DNA of 64,000 nt from Pseudomonas gingeri (GCF_013386115.1 NZ_JACAOR010000002.1:15163-79162), one strand, 5' to 3'. Positions 54,372 through 64,000 are shown, counted from the first letter of the stretch. A program made the numbers and translations. The notes: generated from the letters alone by a model not told the origin.

Positions 54372-55385
54372 ATGTCGGCGGTACGCATCGGCCCATACAC
54401 ACTGCAGAACGGCTTGATTCTCGCCCCGATGGCGGGGGTCACCGACCAGCCCTTTCGTCAGCTTTGCCGACGCCTGGGCGCGGGCCTGGTGGTTTCGGAA
54501 ATGGTAACCAGCGACATGAGCCTGTGGAACAGCCGCAAGTCGCGTCTGCGCATGATCCACGAAGGTGATCCCGAGCCCCGCTCGGTACAGATCGCCGGCG
54601 GTGATGCACAGATGCTGGCGGATGCGGCCCGGGCCAATGTCGAGCTGGGGGCACAGATTATCGACATCAACATGGGATGTCCGGCCAAGAAGGTCTGCAA
54701 CAAGGCCGCCGGTTCCGCGTTGCTGAAGGATGAAGACCTGGTGAGGGAAATCCTGCACGCCGTCGTGGCGGCAGTCGATGTCCCGGTCACCCTGAAGATA
54801 CGGACCGGCTGGGACCGGGCGAACAAGAATGGCCTGACGGTGGCGAAGATCGCCGAGCAGGCGGGCATTACCGCCCTGGCGGTGCACGGCAGAACCCGTG
54901 CCGACCTGTACACCGGTGAAGCCGAGTACGACACCATTGCCGCGATCAAGCAGGCGGTGTCGATCCCGGTCTTCGCCAACGGCGATATCGATTCGGCCGA
55001 AAAGGCCCGGTACGTGTTGCAGGCGACCGGTGCCGACGGCCTGTTGATCGGCCGGGCCGCCCAGGGGCGGCCATGGATTTTCCGTGAGATCGAGCATTTT
55101 CTGCGTACCGGCGAAACCCTCCCGGCACCGGAGCTGTTCGAAGTGGAACGCATTCTGCTAGAGCATCTGGCCGCGCTGCATGCCTTCTATGGGGAGGTCA
55201 TGGGCGTCCGCATTGCCCGCAAGCATGTCGGCTGGTATCTCGCAACCTTGCCGGGCGCCAGGGAGTTTCGCGCCCACTTCAATCGTTTGGAAGATACGGA
55301 AGCACAATGCGCCAACGTTCGTGAGTTCTTTGCCGAACGTTACAAGAGCCTGGTGACAGGGGACGGAGAGGGGGTGGCCGCATGA
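54372..55385 (+). CDS. dusB: tRNA-dihydrouridine synthase B
   Basis: A 337-aa FMN enzyme reducing uridine in the tRNA D-loop. N-terminal [20 protein letters not shown] binds FMN; the catalytic Cys is in [38 protein letters not shown] and ANGDIDS follow. It ends in an ATGA overlap with fis, the classical dusB-fis operon, in which growth-phase control of fis comes from the promoter before dusB. The 176-bp upstream gap is A+T-richer than its surroundings and should hold that promoter. Confidence 0.96.
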   Translation: MSAVRIGPYTLQNGLILAPMAGVTDQPFRQLCRRLGAGLVVSEMVTSDMSLWNSRKSRLRMIHEGDPEPRSVQIAGGDAQMLADAARANVELGAQIIDINMGCPAKKVCNKAAGSALLKDEDLVREILHAVVAAVDVPVTLKIRTGWDRANKNGLTVAKIAEQAGITALAVHGRTRADLYTGEAEYDTIAAIKQAVSIPVFANGDIDSAEKARYVLQATGADGLLIGRAAQGRPWIFREIEHFLRTGETLPAPELFEVERILLEHLAALHAFYGEVMGVRIARKHVGWYLATLPGAREFRAHFNRLEDTEAQCANVREFFAERYKSLVTGDGEGVAA

Positions 55386-55702
55386 CGATGATGACCGAGA
55401 CTTTAGTGAGTGGAACAACGCCCGTGAGCGACAACGTCAATTTGAAACAGCACCTCAATACGCCGAGCGAAGAAGGCCAGACCCTTCGCGGTAGCGTCGA
55501 GAAGGCGCTGCACAATTATTTCGCCCACCTTGAGGGCGCGGCCGTCACGGACGTGTACAACCTGGTGCTCTCCGAAGTCGAGGCTCCCCTGCTCGAAAGC
55601 GTGATGAACTACGTCAAGGGCAACCAGACCAAGGCCAGCGAACTGCTCGGCCTGAACCGCGGCACCCTGCGCAAGAAACTCAAGCAGTACGATTTGCTGT
55701 AA
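55382..55702 (+). CDS. fis: nucleoid protein Fis
   Basis: A 106-aa DNA-bending factor. It has a flexible N-terminus, a dimer helix region ([18 protein letters not shown]), and the HTH ([20 protein letters not shown] / [13 protein letters not shown]), almost identical in pattern to E. coli Fis (98 aa). Two ATGs lie close together at the start (55382 and 55388/55391); the ATGA overlap with dusB favours 55382. Confidence 0.95.
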   Translation: MTMMTETLVSGTTPVSDNVNLKQHLNTPSEEGQTLRGSVEKALHNYFAHLEGAAVTDVYNLVLSEVEAPLLESVMNYVKGNQTKASELLGLNRGTLRKKLKQYDLL

Positions 55703-55922
55703 GCATTCAATCAAACCAGAAAGGCGCCCCAGGGCCTGCAAGAAAACTCGCCAAGCGGCGATCAGGCAAGGCAAAAACAGGCGAGGAAGCGGAGTGTAGA
55801 GGCCTACATGAGCATTCCGAGCCTGTTTTCAACGCAGCATGATTGTCGCGCAGGCAGTTTCCGTACAGAACCCGGAACCGGTCGCCTTATTTGCTGACCC
55901 CTTGCTTTTGATGGACATTGAG

Positions 55923-57530
55923 ATGACCGACCAGACTACCCGCCTGCCGATCCGCCGCGCCCTGATCAGCGTTTCCGACAAGACCGGAATCCTCGATTTC
56001 GCTCGTGAACTGGAAGCCCTGGGCGTGGAAATCCTCTCCACCGGCGGTACGTTCAAGCTGCTGCGGGACAACGGCGTCGCCGCCGTGGAAGTCGCGGACT
56101 ACACCGGCTTTGCGGAAATGATGGATGGCCGGGTGAAGACCCTGCACCCGAAAATCCACGGCGGCATCCTCGGCCGTCGCGGCATCGACGATGACATCAT
56201 GAGCGAGCACGGCATCCGCCCGATCGACCTGGTCGCGGTCAACCTCTACCCGTTCGAAGCCACCATCAGCAAGCCGGGCTGCGACCTGCCGACCGCCATC
56301 GAGAACATCGACATCGGTGGGCCGACCATGGTCCGCTCGGCGGCCAAGAACCACAAGGACGTCGCCATCGTGGTCAATGCCGGCGACTACGCCCAGGTCC
56401 TGGAAAGCCTCAAGGCCGGTGGCCTGACCTACGCCCAACGTTTCGACCTGATGCTCAAGGCCTTCGAACACACCGCCGCCTACGACGGCATGATCGCCAA
56501 CTACATGGGCACCGTGAACCAGGCCGCCGAAACCCTGAGCACCGAAGGCCGCAGCGAATTCCCGCGCACCTTCAACAGCCAGTTCATCAAGGCCCAGGAA
56601 ATGCGCTACGGCGAGAACCCGCACCAGAGCGCGGCGTTCTACGTGGAAGCCAGGCCGGCCGAAGTCGGCATCGCCACCGCGACCCAGCTGCAAGGCAAGG
56701 AGCTGTCGTACAACAACGTGGCCGACACCGATGCCGCGCTGGAATGCGTGAAGAGCTTCGTCAAGCCGGCCTGCGTCATCGTCAAGCACGCCAACCCGTG
56801 CGGCGTGGCCGTGAGCCCTGACGCCGAGGGCGGTATCCGCCAGGCCTACGAACTGGCCTACGCCACCGACAGCGAATCGGCCTTCGGCGGCATCATCGCC
56901 TTCAACCGCGAGCTGGATGCCGAAACTGCCAAGGCCATCGTCGAGCGCCAGTTCGTCGAGGTGATCATCGCCCCGTCCGTCAGCGAAGAGGCCCGTGCCA
57001 TCGTCGCCGCCAAGGCCAACGTGCGCCTGCTGGCCTGCGGCCAGTGGGATGCCAACCGCGCCCCGGCCTGGGACTACAAGCGGGTCAACGGCGGCCTGCT
57101 GGTACAGAGCCGCGATATCGGCATGATCGGCAGCGAAGACCTCAAGGTGGTGACCAAGCGCGCACCGACCGAACAGGAAATCCATGACCTGATCTTCGCC
57201 TGGAAAGTCGCCAAGTACGTCAAGTCCAACGCCATCGTCTACGCCAAGAACCGCCAGACCATCGGTGTCGGCGCCGGCCAGATGAGCCGCGTCAACTCCG
57301 CTCGCATTGCTGCAATCAAGGCCGAGCATGCTGGCCTGCAGGTGCAGGGCTCGGTCATGGCTTCGGACGCGTTCTTCCCGTTCCGCGACGGCCTCGACAA
57401 CGCGGCCAAGGTCGGTATCACCGCGGTGATCCAGCCGGGCGGCTCGATGCGTGACAATGAAGTGATTGCCGCGGCCGACGAAGCCGGTATCGCGATGGTA
57501 TTCACCGGCATGCGCCACTTCCGTCACTGA
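55923..57530 (+). CDS. purH: bifunctional IMP cyclohydrolase/AICAR formyltransferase PurH
   Basis: A 535-aa enzyme for the last two steps of IMP synthesis. The N-terminal IMPCH domain (about 1-200) has [21 protein letters not shown] and LNTGGT-like [10 protein letters not shown]. The C-terminal AICAR Tfase domain has the KHANPCG motif (catalytic Lys-His) and [12 protein letters not shown] near the end. The ATG at 55923 starts the conserved sequence; the open frame from 55839 has no support. The 220-bp gap before it separates it from fis. Confidence 0.96.
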   Translation: MTDQTTRLPIRRALISVSDKTGILDFARELEALGVEILSTGGTFKLLRDNGVAAVEVADYTGFAEMMDGRVKTLHPKIHGGILGRRGIDDDIMSEHGIRPIDLVAVNLYPFEATISKPGCDLPTAIENIDIGGPTMVRSAAKNHKDVAIVVNAGDYAQVLESLKAGGLTYAQRFDLMLKAFEHTAAYDGMIANYMGTVNQAAETLSTEGRSEFPRTFNSQFIKAQEMRYGENPHQSAAFYVEARPAEVGIATATQLQGKELSYNNVADTDAALECVKSFVKPACVIVKHANPCGVAVSPDAEGGIRQAYELAYATDSESAFGGIIAFNRELDAETAKAIVERQFVEVIIAPSVSEEARAIVAAKANVRLLACGQWDANRAPAWDYKRVNGGLLVQSRDIGMIGSEDLKVVTKRAPTEQEIHDLIFAWKVAKYVKSNAIVYAKNRQTIGVGAGQMSRVNSARIAAIKAEHAGLQVQGSVMASDAFFPFRDGLDNAAKVGITAVIQPGGSMRDNEVIAAADEAGIAMVFTGMRHFRH

Positions 57531-57542
57531 TAACACAGCCCC

Positions 57543-57626
57543 TGTGGGAGCCGGCTTGCTGGCGATGAGGCCAGCGAGCCTGGCATTGAGCTTGCGGCCG
57601 TTATCGCCAGCAAGCCGGCTCCCGCA
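57543..57626. repeat. REP pair between purH and purD
   Basis: TGTGGGAGCCGGCTTGCTGG at 57543 and a near-perfect inverse, CCAGCAAGCCGGCTCCCGCA, ending at 57626. The two facing REPs could form a long stem in the purH-purD mRNA. Confidence 0.85.
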
Positions 57627-57664
57627 ATGCTCTCTTAGAATTCAGCGTCATCGAGGTTTTTGAA

Positions 57665-58960
57665 ATGAATGTTTTGATCATCGGCAGCGGTGGCCGTGAA
57701 CACGCCCTGGCCTGGAAAGTGGCGCAGGACCCGCGTGTCGAGAAAGTCTTCGTCGCCCCGGGCAACGCCGGCACTGCCATCGAAGCCAAGTGCGAGAACG
57801 TCGCCATCGACGTCCTGGCCCTGGAGCAACTGGCCGACTTTGCCGAGAAAAACGTTTCCCTGACCATCGTCGGCCCGGAAGTGCCGCTGGTGGCCGGTGT
57901 TGTCGACCTGTTCCGGGCCCGCGGCCTGGACTGCTTCGGCCCGACTGCCGGTGCCGCCCAGCTGGAAGGTTCCAAGGCGTTCACCAAGGACTTCCTGGCC
58001 CGCCACAAGATCCCGACCGCCGATTACCAGAACTTCACCGAGATCGAGCCGGCCCTGGCCTATCTGCGCGAGAAAGGCGCACCGATCGTGATCAAGGCCG
58101 ACGGCCTGGCCGCCGGCAAGGGTGTGATCGTCGCCATGACCCTGGCCGAAGCCGAAGACGCCGTACGCGACATGCTCGCCGGCAATGCGTTCGGCGAAGC
58201 CGGTTCGCGGGTGGTGATCGAAGAGTTCCTCGATGGCGAAGAAGCCAGCTTCATTGTCATGGTCGACGGCAAGAACGTCCTGCCGATGGCCACCAGCCAG
58301 GACCACAAGCGCGTCGGCGACGGCGACAGCGGCCCGAACACCGGCGGCATGGGCGCCTACTCCCCGGCCCCGGTGGTCACCGCCGAGGTGCACCAGCGCG
58401 TCATGGACCTGGTGATCTGGCCGACCGTGCGCGGCATGGCCGAGGAAGGCAACGTCTACACCGGCTTCCTGTACGCCGGGCTGATGATCGACAAGGCCGG
58501 CAATCCGAAAGTCATCGAGTTCAACTGCCGCTTCGGCGACCCGGAAACCCAGCCGGTCATGCTGCGCCTGCAATCGAGCCTGGTGCTGCTGGTCGAGGCC
58601 GCGCTGGCCCAGGCCCTGGATAAAGTCGAAGCCCAGTGGGACCCGCGTCCGAGCCTGGGCATCGTCCTGGCCGCCGGCGGTTACCCGGGCGATTACGCCA
58701 AGGGCGCGCCGATCAATGGCCTGGAAGATGCCGCTGGTCTGGAAGGCAAGGTCTTCCACGCCGGTACCGCGCTGAAGGATGGCCAGGTCGTGACTTCCGG
58801 TGGCCGGGTGCTCTGCGCCACGGCGCTGGGCAACAGCGTCGACGCGGCACAAAAGCAGGCTTACCGGTTGGCAGCTAAAATCAATTGGGAAGGCTGCTTC
58901 TACCGCAGCGATATCGGCTATCGTGCAATTGCACGCGAACGCGCAGAAAGCCAGGAATAA
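57665..58960 (+). CDS. purD: phosphoribosylamine-glycine ligase PurD
   Basis: A 431-aa ATP-grasp enzyme (GAR synthetase). The N-terminus is NVLIIGSGGREHALAWKV. The ATP-binding segments PIVIKADGLAAGKGVIVA and VVIEEFLDGEEASFIVMVDG, the PurD signature RFGDPETQPVMLRL and the C-terminal lid complete the fold. TTTTTGAA precedes the ATG with little ribosome signal. It may be read with purH across the REP pair. Confidence 0.96.
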   Translation: MNVLIIGSGGREHALAWKVAQDPRVEKVFVAPGNAGTAIEAKCENVAIDVLALEQLADFAEKNVSLTIVGPEVPLVAGVVDLFRARGLDCFGPTAGAAQLEGSKAFTKDFLARHKIPTADYQNFTEIEPALAYLREKGAPIVIKADGLAAGKGVIVAMTLAEAEDAVRDMLAGNAFGEAGSRVVIEEFLDGEEASFIVMVDGKNVLPMATSQDHKRVGDGDSGPNTGGMGAYSPAPVVTAEVHQRVMDLVIWPTVRGMAEEGNVYTGFLYAGLMIDKAGNPKVIEFNCRFGDPETQPVMLRLQSSLVLLVEAALAQALDKVEAQWDPRPSLGIVLAAGGYPGDYAKGAPINGLEDAAGLEGKVFHAGTALKDGQVVTSGGRVLCATALGNSVDAAQKQAYRLAAKINWEGCFYRSDIGYRAIARERAESQE

Positions 58961-58961
58961 G

Positions 58962-58977
58962 CTATCCGATCGGATAG
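58962..58977. repeat. 16-bp perfect palindrome after purD
   Basis: CTATCCGATCGGATAG is fully self-complementary and begins 2 bp after the purD stop. It may be part of the terminator structure or a site for a regulator of retS. Confidence 0.5.
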
Positions 58978-59004
58978 GCAAGGGCTTCAGGCCCTTGCCG
59001 TCTT
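58978..59004 (+). terminator. hairpin terminator of purD
   Basis: GCAAGGGC-TTCAG-GCCCTTGC (58978-58998) is an 8-bp stem with a 5-nt loop, followed by a pyrimidine-rich CGTCTTATT. Confidence 0.65.
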
Positions 59005-59060
59005 ATTCCCGCCCCGCGCATAGTTATGACTCAGGCATCAACCTACGAAGGGATTTCGCC

Positions 59061-61841
59061 GTGCGCTGGCTCAGGATTGCCATAAGTTTCACCGTCAGCC
59101 TGCTGACCCTGCTTTGCCTCGCATCGGCCGCCCACGCCTCGCAAGGCAGTGGCTGGGCGGTATTGTTCGACGATCAGGCCGACCTGCAACTCAGCGATAT
59201 CCGCTCTTCGCGCTACATCAACCAATTCAGCCCCGTCGAACTCGACCGCCTGACCGCCGCCGAGCCCGATGGCGCGCTGTGGTTGCGCTTCCGTCTGCAG
59301 CCGGGCAAACACGAACAATTGCTGCGGGTCTTTGCCCCCGACCTCGCCCGCCTCGACCTGTACACCCTCGACGGCGACACGCTGATCGACCAGGTCCGCA
59401 GCGGCAATGACCTGTCGAAAGCCGAACGACCGTTGCCCAGCAGCGATTTCATGCTGCCCCTGATACAAAGCCCCAAGCCCCTCGACATCTACCTGAGGCT
59501 GGTCTCGAAACACGAACTGCGTCCCCATATCACCCTCGAATCGGCGGTGATGAGCGCCGCCGACCAGGGCCAGACGTTGCTCTACGGCCTGCTGTTCGGC
59601 TGCCTGTCGATGCTGATCCTGCACAACCTGACCCGCTTCGCCTATACCCGTTCGCGCAGCAGCCTGTGGCTGGCGTCCTGTGAGGCCCTGCTGTTGCTCA
59701 GCGCCCTGTTCCTGCTCAACCTGGCAGGGCCGTGGCTGCCCGACTGGCACGGCGCGCAGACGCCCGGCGCCTACCTGGCGCTGTTGCTCACCGCGCCCTG
59801 CGGCCTGATGTTCACCTACAGCTTCTTCTCCCCCCTGGGACCGCATCCGCTGAACAAGCTGTTGCTGGGCGACATCCTGGTGATCTGCCTGGGCGGGCTG
59901 TTGCTGCTGTTCGTCGACACCCTGCCCCTGAACGTGATGACCTACGGCCTGGTCGGGCTCGCCAGCCTGAGCATCCTGCTGGTCGCCGCCTATCACTGGC
60001 AGAAGGGCTATCGTCCGGCGCGACTGTTCGTCGTCGCCATGGTCATCTTCAATATCGGCACGCTGGTCATCCTCCCCGCCCTGCTGGGCCTGACCCTGGT
60101 GCCGCCGCAGGGCCTGATCGTCGCCCTGCTGATCTTCATCTGCATCAGCGGCCTATTGATGAGCATCGCCCTCGGCGAGCGCCGCCGCAGCATCACCGAA
60201 GACCAGTTCAGCGTCAGCCGCGACCTGGCCGCGAGCAACGCCGAAATCGCCGCCAAGGCCGAGTTCCTGGCGAAGATCAGCCACGAGATCCGCACCCCGA
60301 TGAACGGCGTGCTGGGCATGACCGAGCTGCTGCTGGGCACGCCGCTGTCGGTCAAGCAGCGCGACTACGTGCAGACCATCCACAGCGCCGGCAACGAACT
60401 GCTGACCCTGATCAACGAGATTCTCGACATCTCCAAGCTGGAGTCCGGGCAGATCGAGCTCGACGACGTGCAATTCGACCTCAATGCCCTGATCGAAGAC
60501 TGCCTGAGTATTTTCCGCGCCAAGGCCGAGCAGCAGAACGTCGAACTGATCAGCTTCATCCAGCCGCAGGTCCCGCGGGTGATCAGCGGCGACCCGACGC
60601 GCCTGCGCCAGGCCCTGCTCAGCCTGCTGGAAAACGCCCTGAAAAAGACCGACGAGGGCGAGATCCTCATCGTCGTCGCCCTCGACGAACGCAGTGGCCA
60701 GCCACGCCTGCGCATCGCGGTGCAGGACAGCGGCATGCCGATGGATGACGAAGAGCGCGATGCCCTGCTGCACGCCGAGTTGCAGAGCAAGAACTTCCTC
60801 GCCGCGACCCGCCTGGGCGGCCATCTGGGCCTGGTGATCGCCCGTCAGCTGATCCTGCTGATGCATGGCGAGTTCGGTATCAAGAACAGCCCCAACCAGG
60901 GCAGCACCCTGTGGCTGACGTTGCCGCTGGATCCGCTGCACCTGGAACACCCGACCTCCGACCTCGACGGCCCCCTCAAGGGCGCGCGGGTGCTGGTGGT
61001 CGACGACAACGACACCTGTCGCAAGGTCCTGGTGCAGCAATGCAGCGCCTGGGGCCTGAACGTCAGCGCCGTGCCTTCGGGCAAGGAAGCGCTGGCCCTG
61101 CTGCGCACCAAGGCGCACCTGCGCGACTACTTCGACGTGGTCCTGCTCGACCAGAACATGCCCGGCATGACCGGCATGCAACTGGCGGCGAAGATCAAGG
61201 AAGACCCGAGCCTCAACCACGACATCCTGCTGATCATGCTGACCGGTATCAGCAATGCGCCGAGCAAGATCATCGCGCGCAATGCCGGTATCAAGCGCAT
61301 CCTCGCCAAGCCGGTGGCCGGCTACACCCTCAAGACCACCCTGGCGGACGAACTGACCCAGCGCAGCAAGGGCCCGGCCGCGGTGCCCGCCCCGAGCACG
61401 CCGGCCGTGGCCCCCATCACCGTGCCGAGCGATTTCCGCATCCTCGTGGCCGAAGACAACAGCATCTCCACCAAGGTGATTCGCGGCATGCTGGGCAAGC
61501 TCAACCTGCAGCCCGACACCGCCAGCAACGGCGAAGAAGCCCTGCGCGCGATGAAGGCCCAGCGCTACGACCTGGTCCTGATGGACTGCGAAATGCCGAT
61601 CCTCGACGGCTTCTCCGCGACCCAGCAACTGCGGGCATGGGAAGTCGGCAACCAGCGCGTGCGCACGCCGGTGGTGGCGCTGACCGCGCATATCCTCAGC
61701 GAGCACAAGGAACGGGCGCGCCAGGCCGGCATGGACGGCCACATGGCCAAGCCGGTGGAACTCTCGCAACTGCGCGAGCTGGTGGAGCACTGGGTCGCCC
61801 AACGCGACAGCCAGCAAGTCCAGGCCCCCACCACCTCCTGA
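59061..61841 (+). CDS. retS: hybrid sensor kinase RetS
   Basis: A 926-aa inner-membrane sensor. It has a signal peptide (RIAISFTVSLLTLLCLASAAHA), a periplasmic 7TMR-DISMED2 carbohydrate-like domain (about 35-185), seven TMs (7TMR-DISM, about 190-380), and HisKA with His408 in FLAKISHEIRTPMNGVLGM. A HATPase domain and two receivers follow (VLVVDDNDT...VVLLDQNMPGMTG and ILVAEDNSIST...LVLMDCEMPILDG). RetS blocks GacS signalling and so favours acute or motile over biofilm behaviour in Pseudomonas. The start is GTG 59061, with GAAGGGA upstream. Its place after purD matches PA4856. Confidence 0.93.
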   Translation: MRWLRIAISFTVSLLTLLCLASAAHASQGSGWAVLFDDQADLQLSDIRSSRYINQFSPVELDRLTAAEPDGALWLRFRLQPGKHEQLLRVFAPDLARLDLYTLDGDTLIDQVRSGNDLSKAERPLPSSDFMLPLIQSPKPLDIYLRLVSKHELRPHITLESAVMSAADQGQTLLYGLLFGCLSMLILHNLTRFAYTRSRSSLWLASCEALLLLSALFLLNLAGPWLPDWHGAQTPGAYLALLLTAPCGLMFTYSFFSPLGPHPLNKLLLGDILVICLGGLLLLFVDTLPLNVMTYGLVGLASLSILLVAAYHWQKGYRPARLFVVAMVIFNIGTLVILPALLGLTLVPPQGLIVALLIFICISGLLMSIALGERRRSITEDQFSVSRDLAASNAEIAAKAEFLAKISHEIRTPMNGVLGMTELLLGTPLSVKQRDYVQTIHSAGNELLTLINEILDISKLESGQIELDDVQFDLNALIEDCLSIFRAKAEQQNVELISFIQPQVPRVISGDPTRLRQALLSLLENALKKTDEGEILIVVALDERSGQPRLRIAVQDSGMPMDDEERDALLHAELQSKNFLAATRLGGHLGLVIARQLILLMHGEFGIKNSPNQGSTLWLTLPLDPLHLEHPTSDLDGPLKGARVLVVDDNDTCRKVLVQQCSAWGLNVSAVPSGKEALALLRTKAHLRDYFDVVLLDQNMPGMTGMQLAAKIKEDPSLNHDILLIMLTGISNAPSKIIARNAGIKRILAKPVAGYTLKTTLADELTQRSKGPAAVPAPSTPAVAPITVPSDFRILVAEDNSISTKVIRGMLGKLNLQPDTASNGEEALRAMKAQRYDLVLMDCEMPILDGFSATQQLRAWEVGNQRVRTPVVALTAHILSEHKERARQAGMDGHMAKPVELSQLRELVEHWVAQRDSQQVQAPTTS

Positions 61842-61902
61842 GCCGACAGACCGCGCGGCGCCTGATAGACTGCGTCCGCCCTCCTCCGTTCGAGCTCAAG
61901 CC

Positions 61903-62499
61903 ATGCTCCACGTGTTGTTCAGCGTTTACCTGAAGATGCTGGTGCTCTACAGCCCGTTCTTCGTCCTGTCCTGCTTTATCAGCCTGACCCGCGGCTACTC
62001 CAGCAAGGAGCGCCGGCGCCTGGCCTGGAAAGTGGCGCTCGCCACCCTGGTCTCCAGCGTGCTGCTGTATCTGTTCGGGAGAGTGATCTTCAGTGTGTTC
62101 GGCATCACCGTGGACGCCTTCCGCATTGGCGCGGGGAGCGTGCTGTTCATCTCGGCACTGGGCATGGCCCAGGGCAAGTCGGCCGTGCAGACCGACAACG
62201 TGCAGCAAGACGTGACCATCGTCCCGCTGACCATTCCTTTGACCGTCGGCCCCGGCACCATCGGCGCCCTGCTGGTCATGGGCGTCAGCCAGCCCCATTG
62301 GGACGACAAGCTCACCGCCATCGTCAGTATCGCCCTGGCGAGCTTTACCGTCGGCGTGGTGCTGTACCTGTCGAACCGGATCGAACGGATCCTCGGCGAC
62401 CAGGGCCTGCAGATCGTCAGCCGCCTGATGGGACTGTTCGTCTGCGCCCTGGCGGCGCAGATCATCTTCACCGGGGTGCGCGGCTACCTGGTACCGTGA
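61903..62499 (+). CDS. MarC/UPF0056-family membrane protein
   Basis: A 198-aa inner-membrane protein with six predicted helices. The conserved pattern includes LVLYSPFFVLSCFISLTRGYS in TM1, FRIGAGSVLFISALGMAQGK, and IVPLTIPLTVGPGTIGALLV, the MarC hallmark (PLAIPLLAGPG-like). MarC proteins were once linked to antibiotic resistance but their function is unknown. It lies 61 bp after retS, with a possible shared transcript, and converges on cobJ. Confidence 0.92.
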   Translation: MLHVLFSVYLKMLVLYSPFFVLSCFISLTRGYSSKERRRLAWKVALATLVSSVLLYLFGRVIFSVFGITVDAFRIGAGSVLFISALGMAQGKSAVQTDNVQQDVTIVPLTIPLTVGPGTIGALLVMGVSQPHWDDKLTAIVSIALASFTVGVVLYLSNRIERILGDQGLQIVSRLMGLFVCALAAQIIFTGVRGYLVP

Positions 62500-62529
62500 A
62501 ATCAGGACCCGGTACGGTCGCCGACGCCC

Positions 62530-64000
62530 TCAGGAACCAGGCTTTTCACCGTACCAGCGCGGCGTATAGACCCACTCGCCGCCCTCGGCCCGCGGGAAGA
62601 CGCAGGTGGTGGACGAGCCGATGATGACCATGGTGCGCATGTCCACCTGCTCCGGCGTCAGCTCACCCAGGGTGGTCACCCGCAAGGTCTGTCCCGGCCG
62701 GCCGATATCCCGTCCCAGTACCACCGGCGTCTGCGGCGTGCGGTGTCGGGCGACGATTTCCAGCGCACGACCCAGTTGCCACGGACGCGAGCGCGAGATC
62801 GGGTTGTAGAACGCCAGGGCCAGGTCGGCCTGGGCCGCGAGGTCGAGACGTTTCTCGATGATCGTCCAGGGCTTGAGGTTGTCCGACAGGGACATCACGC
62901 AGAAGTCATGCCCCAGGGGAGCACCGGCCTGAGCCGCCGTGGCGAGCGAGGCGGAAACGCCGGGGAGGATTTCCAGCTCGACGTTGTGCCAGGCCGAATC
63001 GTCGGACTCATGCAGGGCTTCGAGCACCGCTGCGGCCATGGCGAACACGCCCGGATCGCCGGATGACACCACCACCACCGAACGGCCCTCGGCCGCCAGT
63101 TCGAAGGCATGCCGGGCGCGCTGCATTTCCTCGCGGTTGTCGGTGCAATGCAGCACCTGGTCGGCACGAAACGGTCCGGCCATGCGCACATAGGTTTCAT
63201 AGCCCAGCACGTCGTTGGCCCGGGCCAGCTCGGCCTTGACCGCCGGCACCATCAGCTCGGCAGCGCCGGGCCCGAGGCCGATCACCGCCAGGCGACCGCG
63301 CGGACGACCGATGCGCTCAGGTTCCAGCGGCTGGCTGGCGACGGCAATCGCCAGGCCCTCGCCGACACAGATCGGCGGCAGCAACTGCGGTACCGCCTGT
63401 TGCGCCATGGCCGCGATAGAGCCGTTCGAAGCGATAAAACGCAGCGGCACGCCCAACTCGGCCGCCGCTTCACGCAGCGCGGGGCTGGCCATTTCGCTGT
63501 CCGCCGCCAGCAGGCAGGCCAGCGACTGCCAGGCGATATTCGCCCCGTGCAAGGCGTCACGAACCGCACCGGCCAGCCCAGGCACCGCGGCCGTCACCGC
63601 CACCAGGACGCTGCGCGGATAGATCAGCAACTCATTGGCCACCGGCGCACGCTCGGCGCTGCCGACATGAATCGACAGGCGCGCCTGACGGTCCTCCGGC
63701 AAGTGCGCCTGCGCCAGCCAGGGCGCCGCCCCTTCGATACGCACGCTTTCGCCGGCCAGCAAGTCCGAGACAAACCGCTTGCCCAGCTCCAGGTCGCCCA
63801 GCGCGTAGCCACTGGGCGGGTTCAGCAGGCAGGTGCCGAAACGCAGCTCGCCGCTGGTGGTGATGGCCGCCGCCACACCCAGGCCTGCCGCCATTTCCCG
63901 GGCCATGACATTCACTCCACCGAGCCCTCCCAGCAGCGGCACCACCGCGCTGCCGTCCTCGGCCACGGCCAGTACCGGCGGCTCGGCGCCTTTTTCCAGG
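62530..64000 (-). CDS. cobJ: CbiG-CobJ fusion, precorrin-3B C17-methyltransferase (5' end outside window)
   Basis: Partial: 490 codons are visible and the frame stays open to the right edge (LEKGAEPPVLAVAEDG precedes GTG 63966), so the true start is beyond 64000. The N-terminal part is CbiG-like (VPLLGGLGGVNVMAREMAAGLG, AAVTAAVPGLAG, ALREAAAELGVPLRFI). From about 63310 down to the stop at 62530 follows a SAM uroporphyrin-type methylase domain (LAVIGLGPGAAELMVPAV, VVVVSSGDPGVFAMAAAVLE, HDFCVMSLSDNLKPW, TMVIIGSST). It contracts the corrin ring in cobalamin synthesis. Fusions of this type are usual in Pseudomonas. Confidence 0.92.
   Translation of the reverse strand, partial: LEKGAEPPVLAVAEDGSAVVPLLGGLGGVNVMAREMAAGLGVAAAITTSGELRFGTCLLNPPSGYALGDLELGKRFVSDLLAGESVRIEGAAPWLAQAHLPEDRQARLSIHVGSAERAPVANELLIYPRSVLVAVTAAVPGLAGAVRDALHGANIAWQSLACLLAADSEMASPALREAAAELGVPLRFIASNGSIAAMAQQAVPQLLPPICVGEGLAIAVASQPLEPERIGRPRGRLAVIGLGPGAAELMVPAVKAELARANDVLGYETYVRMAGPFRADQVLHCTDNREEMQRARHAFELAAEGRSVVVVSSGDPGVFAMAAAVLEALHESDDSAWHNVELEILPGVSASLATAAQAGAPLGHDFCVMSLSDNLKPWTIIEKRLDLAAQADLALAFYNPISRSRPWQLGRALEIVARHRTPQTPVVLGRDIGRPGQTLRVTTLGELTPEQVDMRTMVIIGSSTTCVFPRAEGGEWVYTPRWYGEKPGS

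Noticed and set aside
1..64000. tRNA, rRNA or known riboswitch
   Set aside because: No cloverleaf, rRNA core or recognised aptamer was noticed in the gaps; small RNAs cannot be excluded by eye.

Overview
The window is bacterial chromosome from a Pseudomonas, most likely the P. fluorescens complex. The reasons are high G+C coding DNA, Pseudomonas-type REP hairpins (about 9728, 22651, 57543), and blocks whose gene content and order match, from memory, P. aeruginosa PA4778-PA4786 (cueR, RIO kinase, thiolase/SDR), PA4293-PA4306 (pprA to flp, the Tad locus) and PA4839-PA4857 (speA to retS). No tRNA, rRNA, CRISPR array, prophage or insertion sequence was recognised.

Layout. 1-5.5 kb: a Bcr-type efflux pump and a copper-homeostasis cluster (copZ, an unknown secreted protein, copA, cueR) with two CueR operators. 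5.5-9.6 kb: a RIO-type kinase, a dCache chemoreceptor and an AraC regulator. 9.8-13.4 kb: a thiolase facing a long FabG and a MaoC-type hydratase, an arrangement that recalls FadA2-FabG4-HtdX of mycobacteria. 13.5-15.8 kb: a dCTPase-like MazG protein, CmoM and two DUF4136 lipoproteins. 16-31 kb: a complete Tad/Flp pilus locus with its PprA/PprB regulators, prepilin peptidase FppA, TadG, TadE, the rcpC-rcpA-tadZABCD operon and the Flp pilin. 30.8-34.7 kb: accessory genes beside flp, namely a lone receiver protein, a TpsB-type outer-membrane transporter with no TpsA next to it, and a repetitive lipoprotein. 35-39 kb: a small membrane protein, a MATE pump and an orphan vgrG-DUF4123 pair with no effector gene. 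39-64 kb: conserved core genes: speA, SUI1, Nudix, DUF2333, gcbA, a chemoreceptor, dsbD, aroQ-accB-accC, prmA, a zinc-ribbon/DUF3426 protein, dusB-fis, purH, purD, retS, a MarC protein and the 3' part of a CbiG-CobJ fusion that runs off the right edge.

How the genes work together. The Tad genes form a largely self-contained surface-attachment module: FppA processes Flp and TadE, TadA/B/C with TadZ and TadD assemble the fibre through the RcpA secretin and RcpC, and PprA/PprB would switch it on. GcbA (c-di-GMP synthesis) and RetS (a sensor opposing GacS) are further biofilm and lifestyle regulators on the same segment. The least explained parts are the TpsB/repeat-lipoprotein neighbourhood with its AT-rich dyad-containing promoters, the cargo-less VgrG module, and the thiolase/FabG/MaoC trio.
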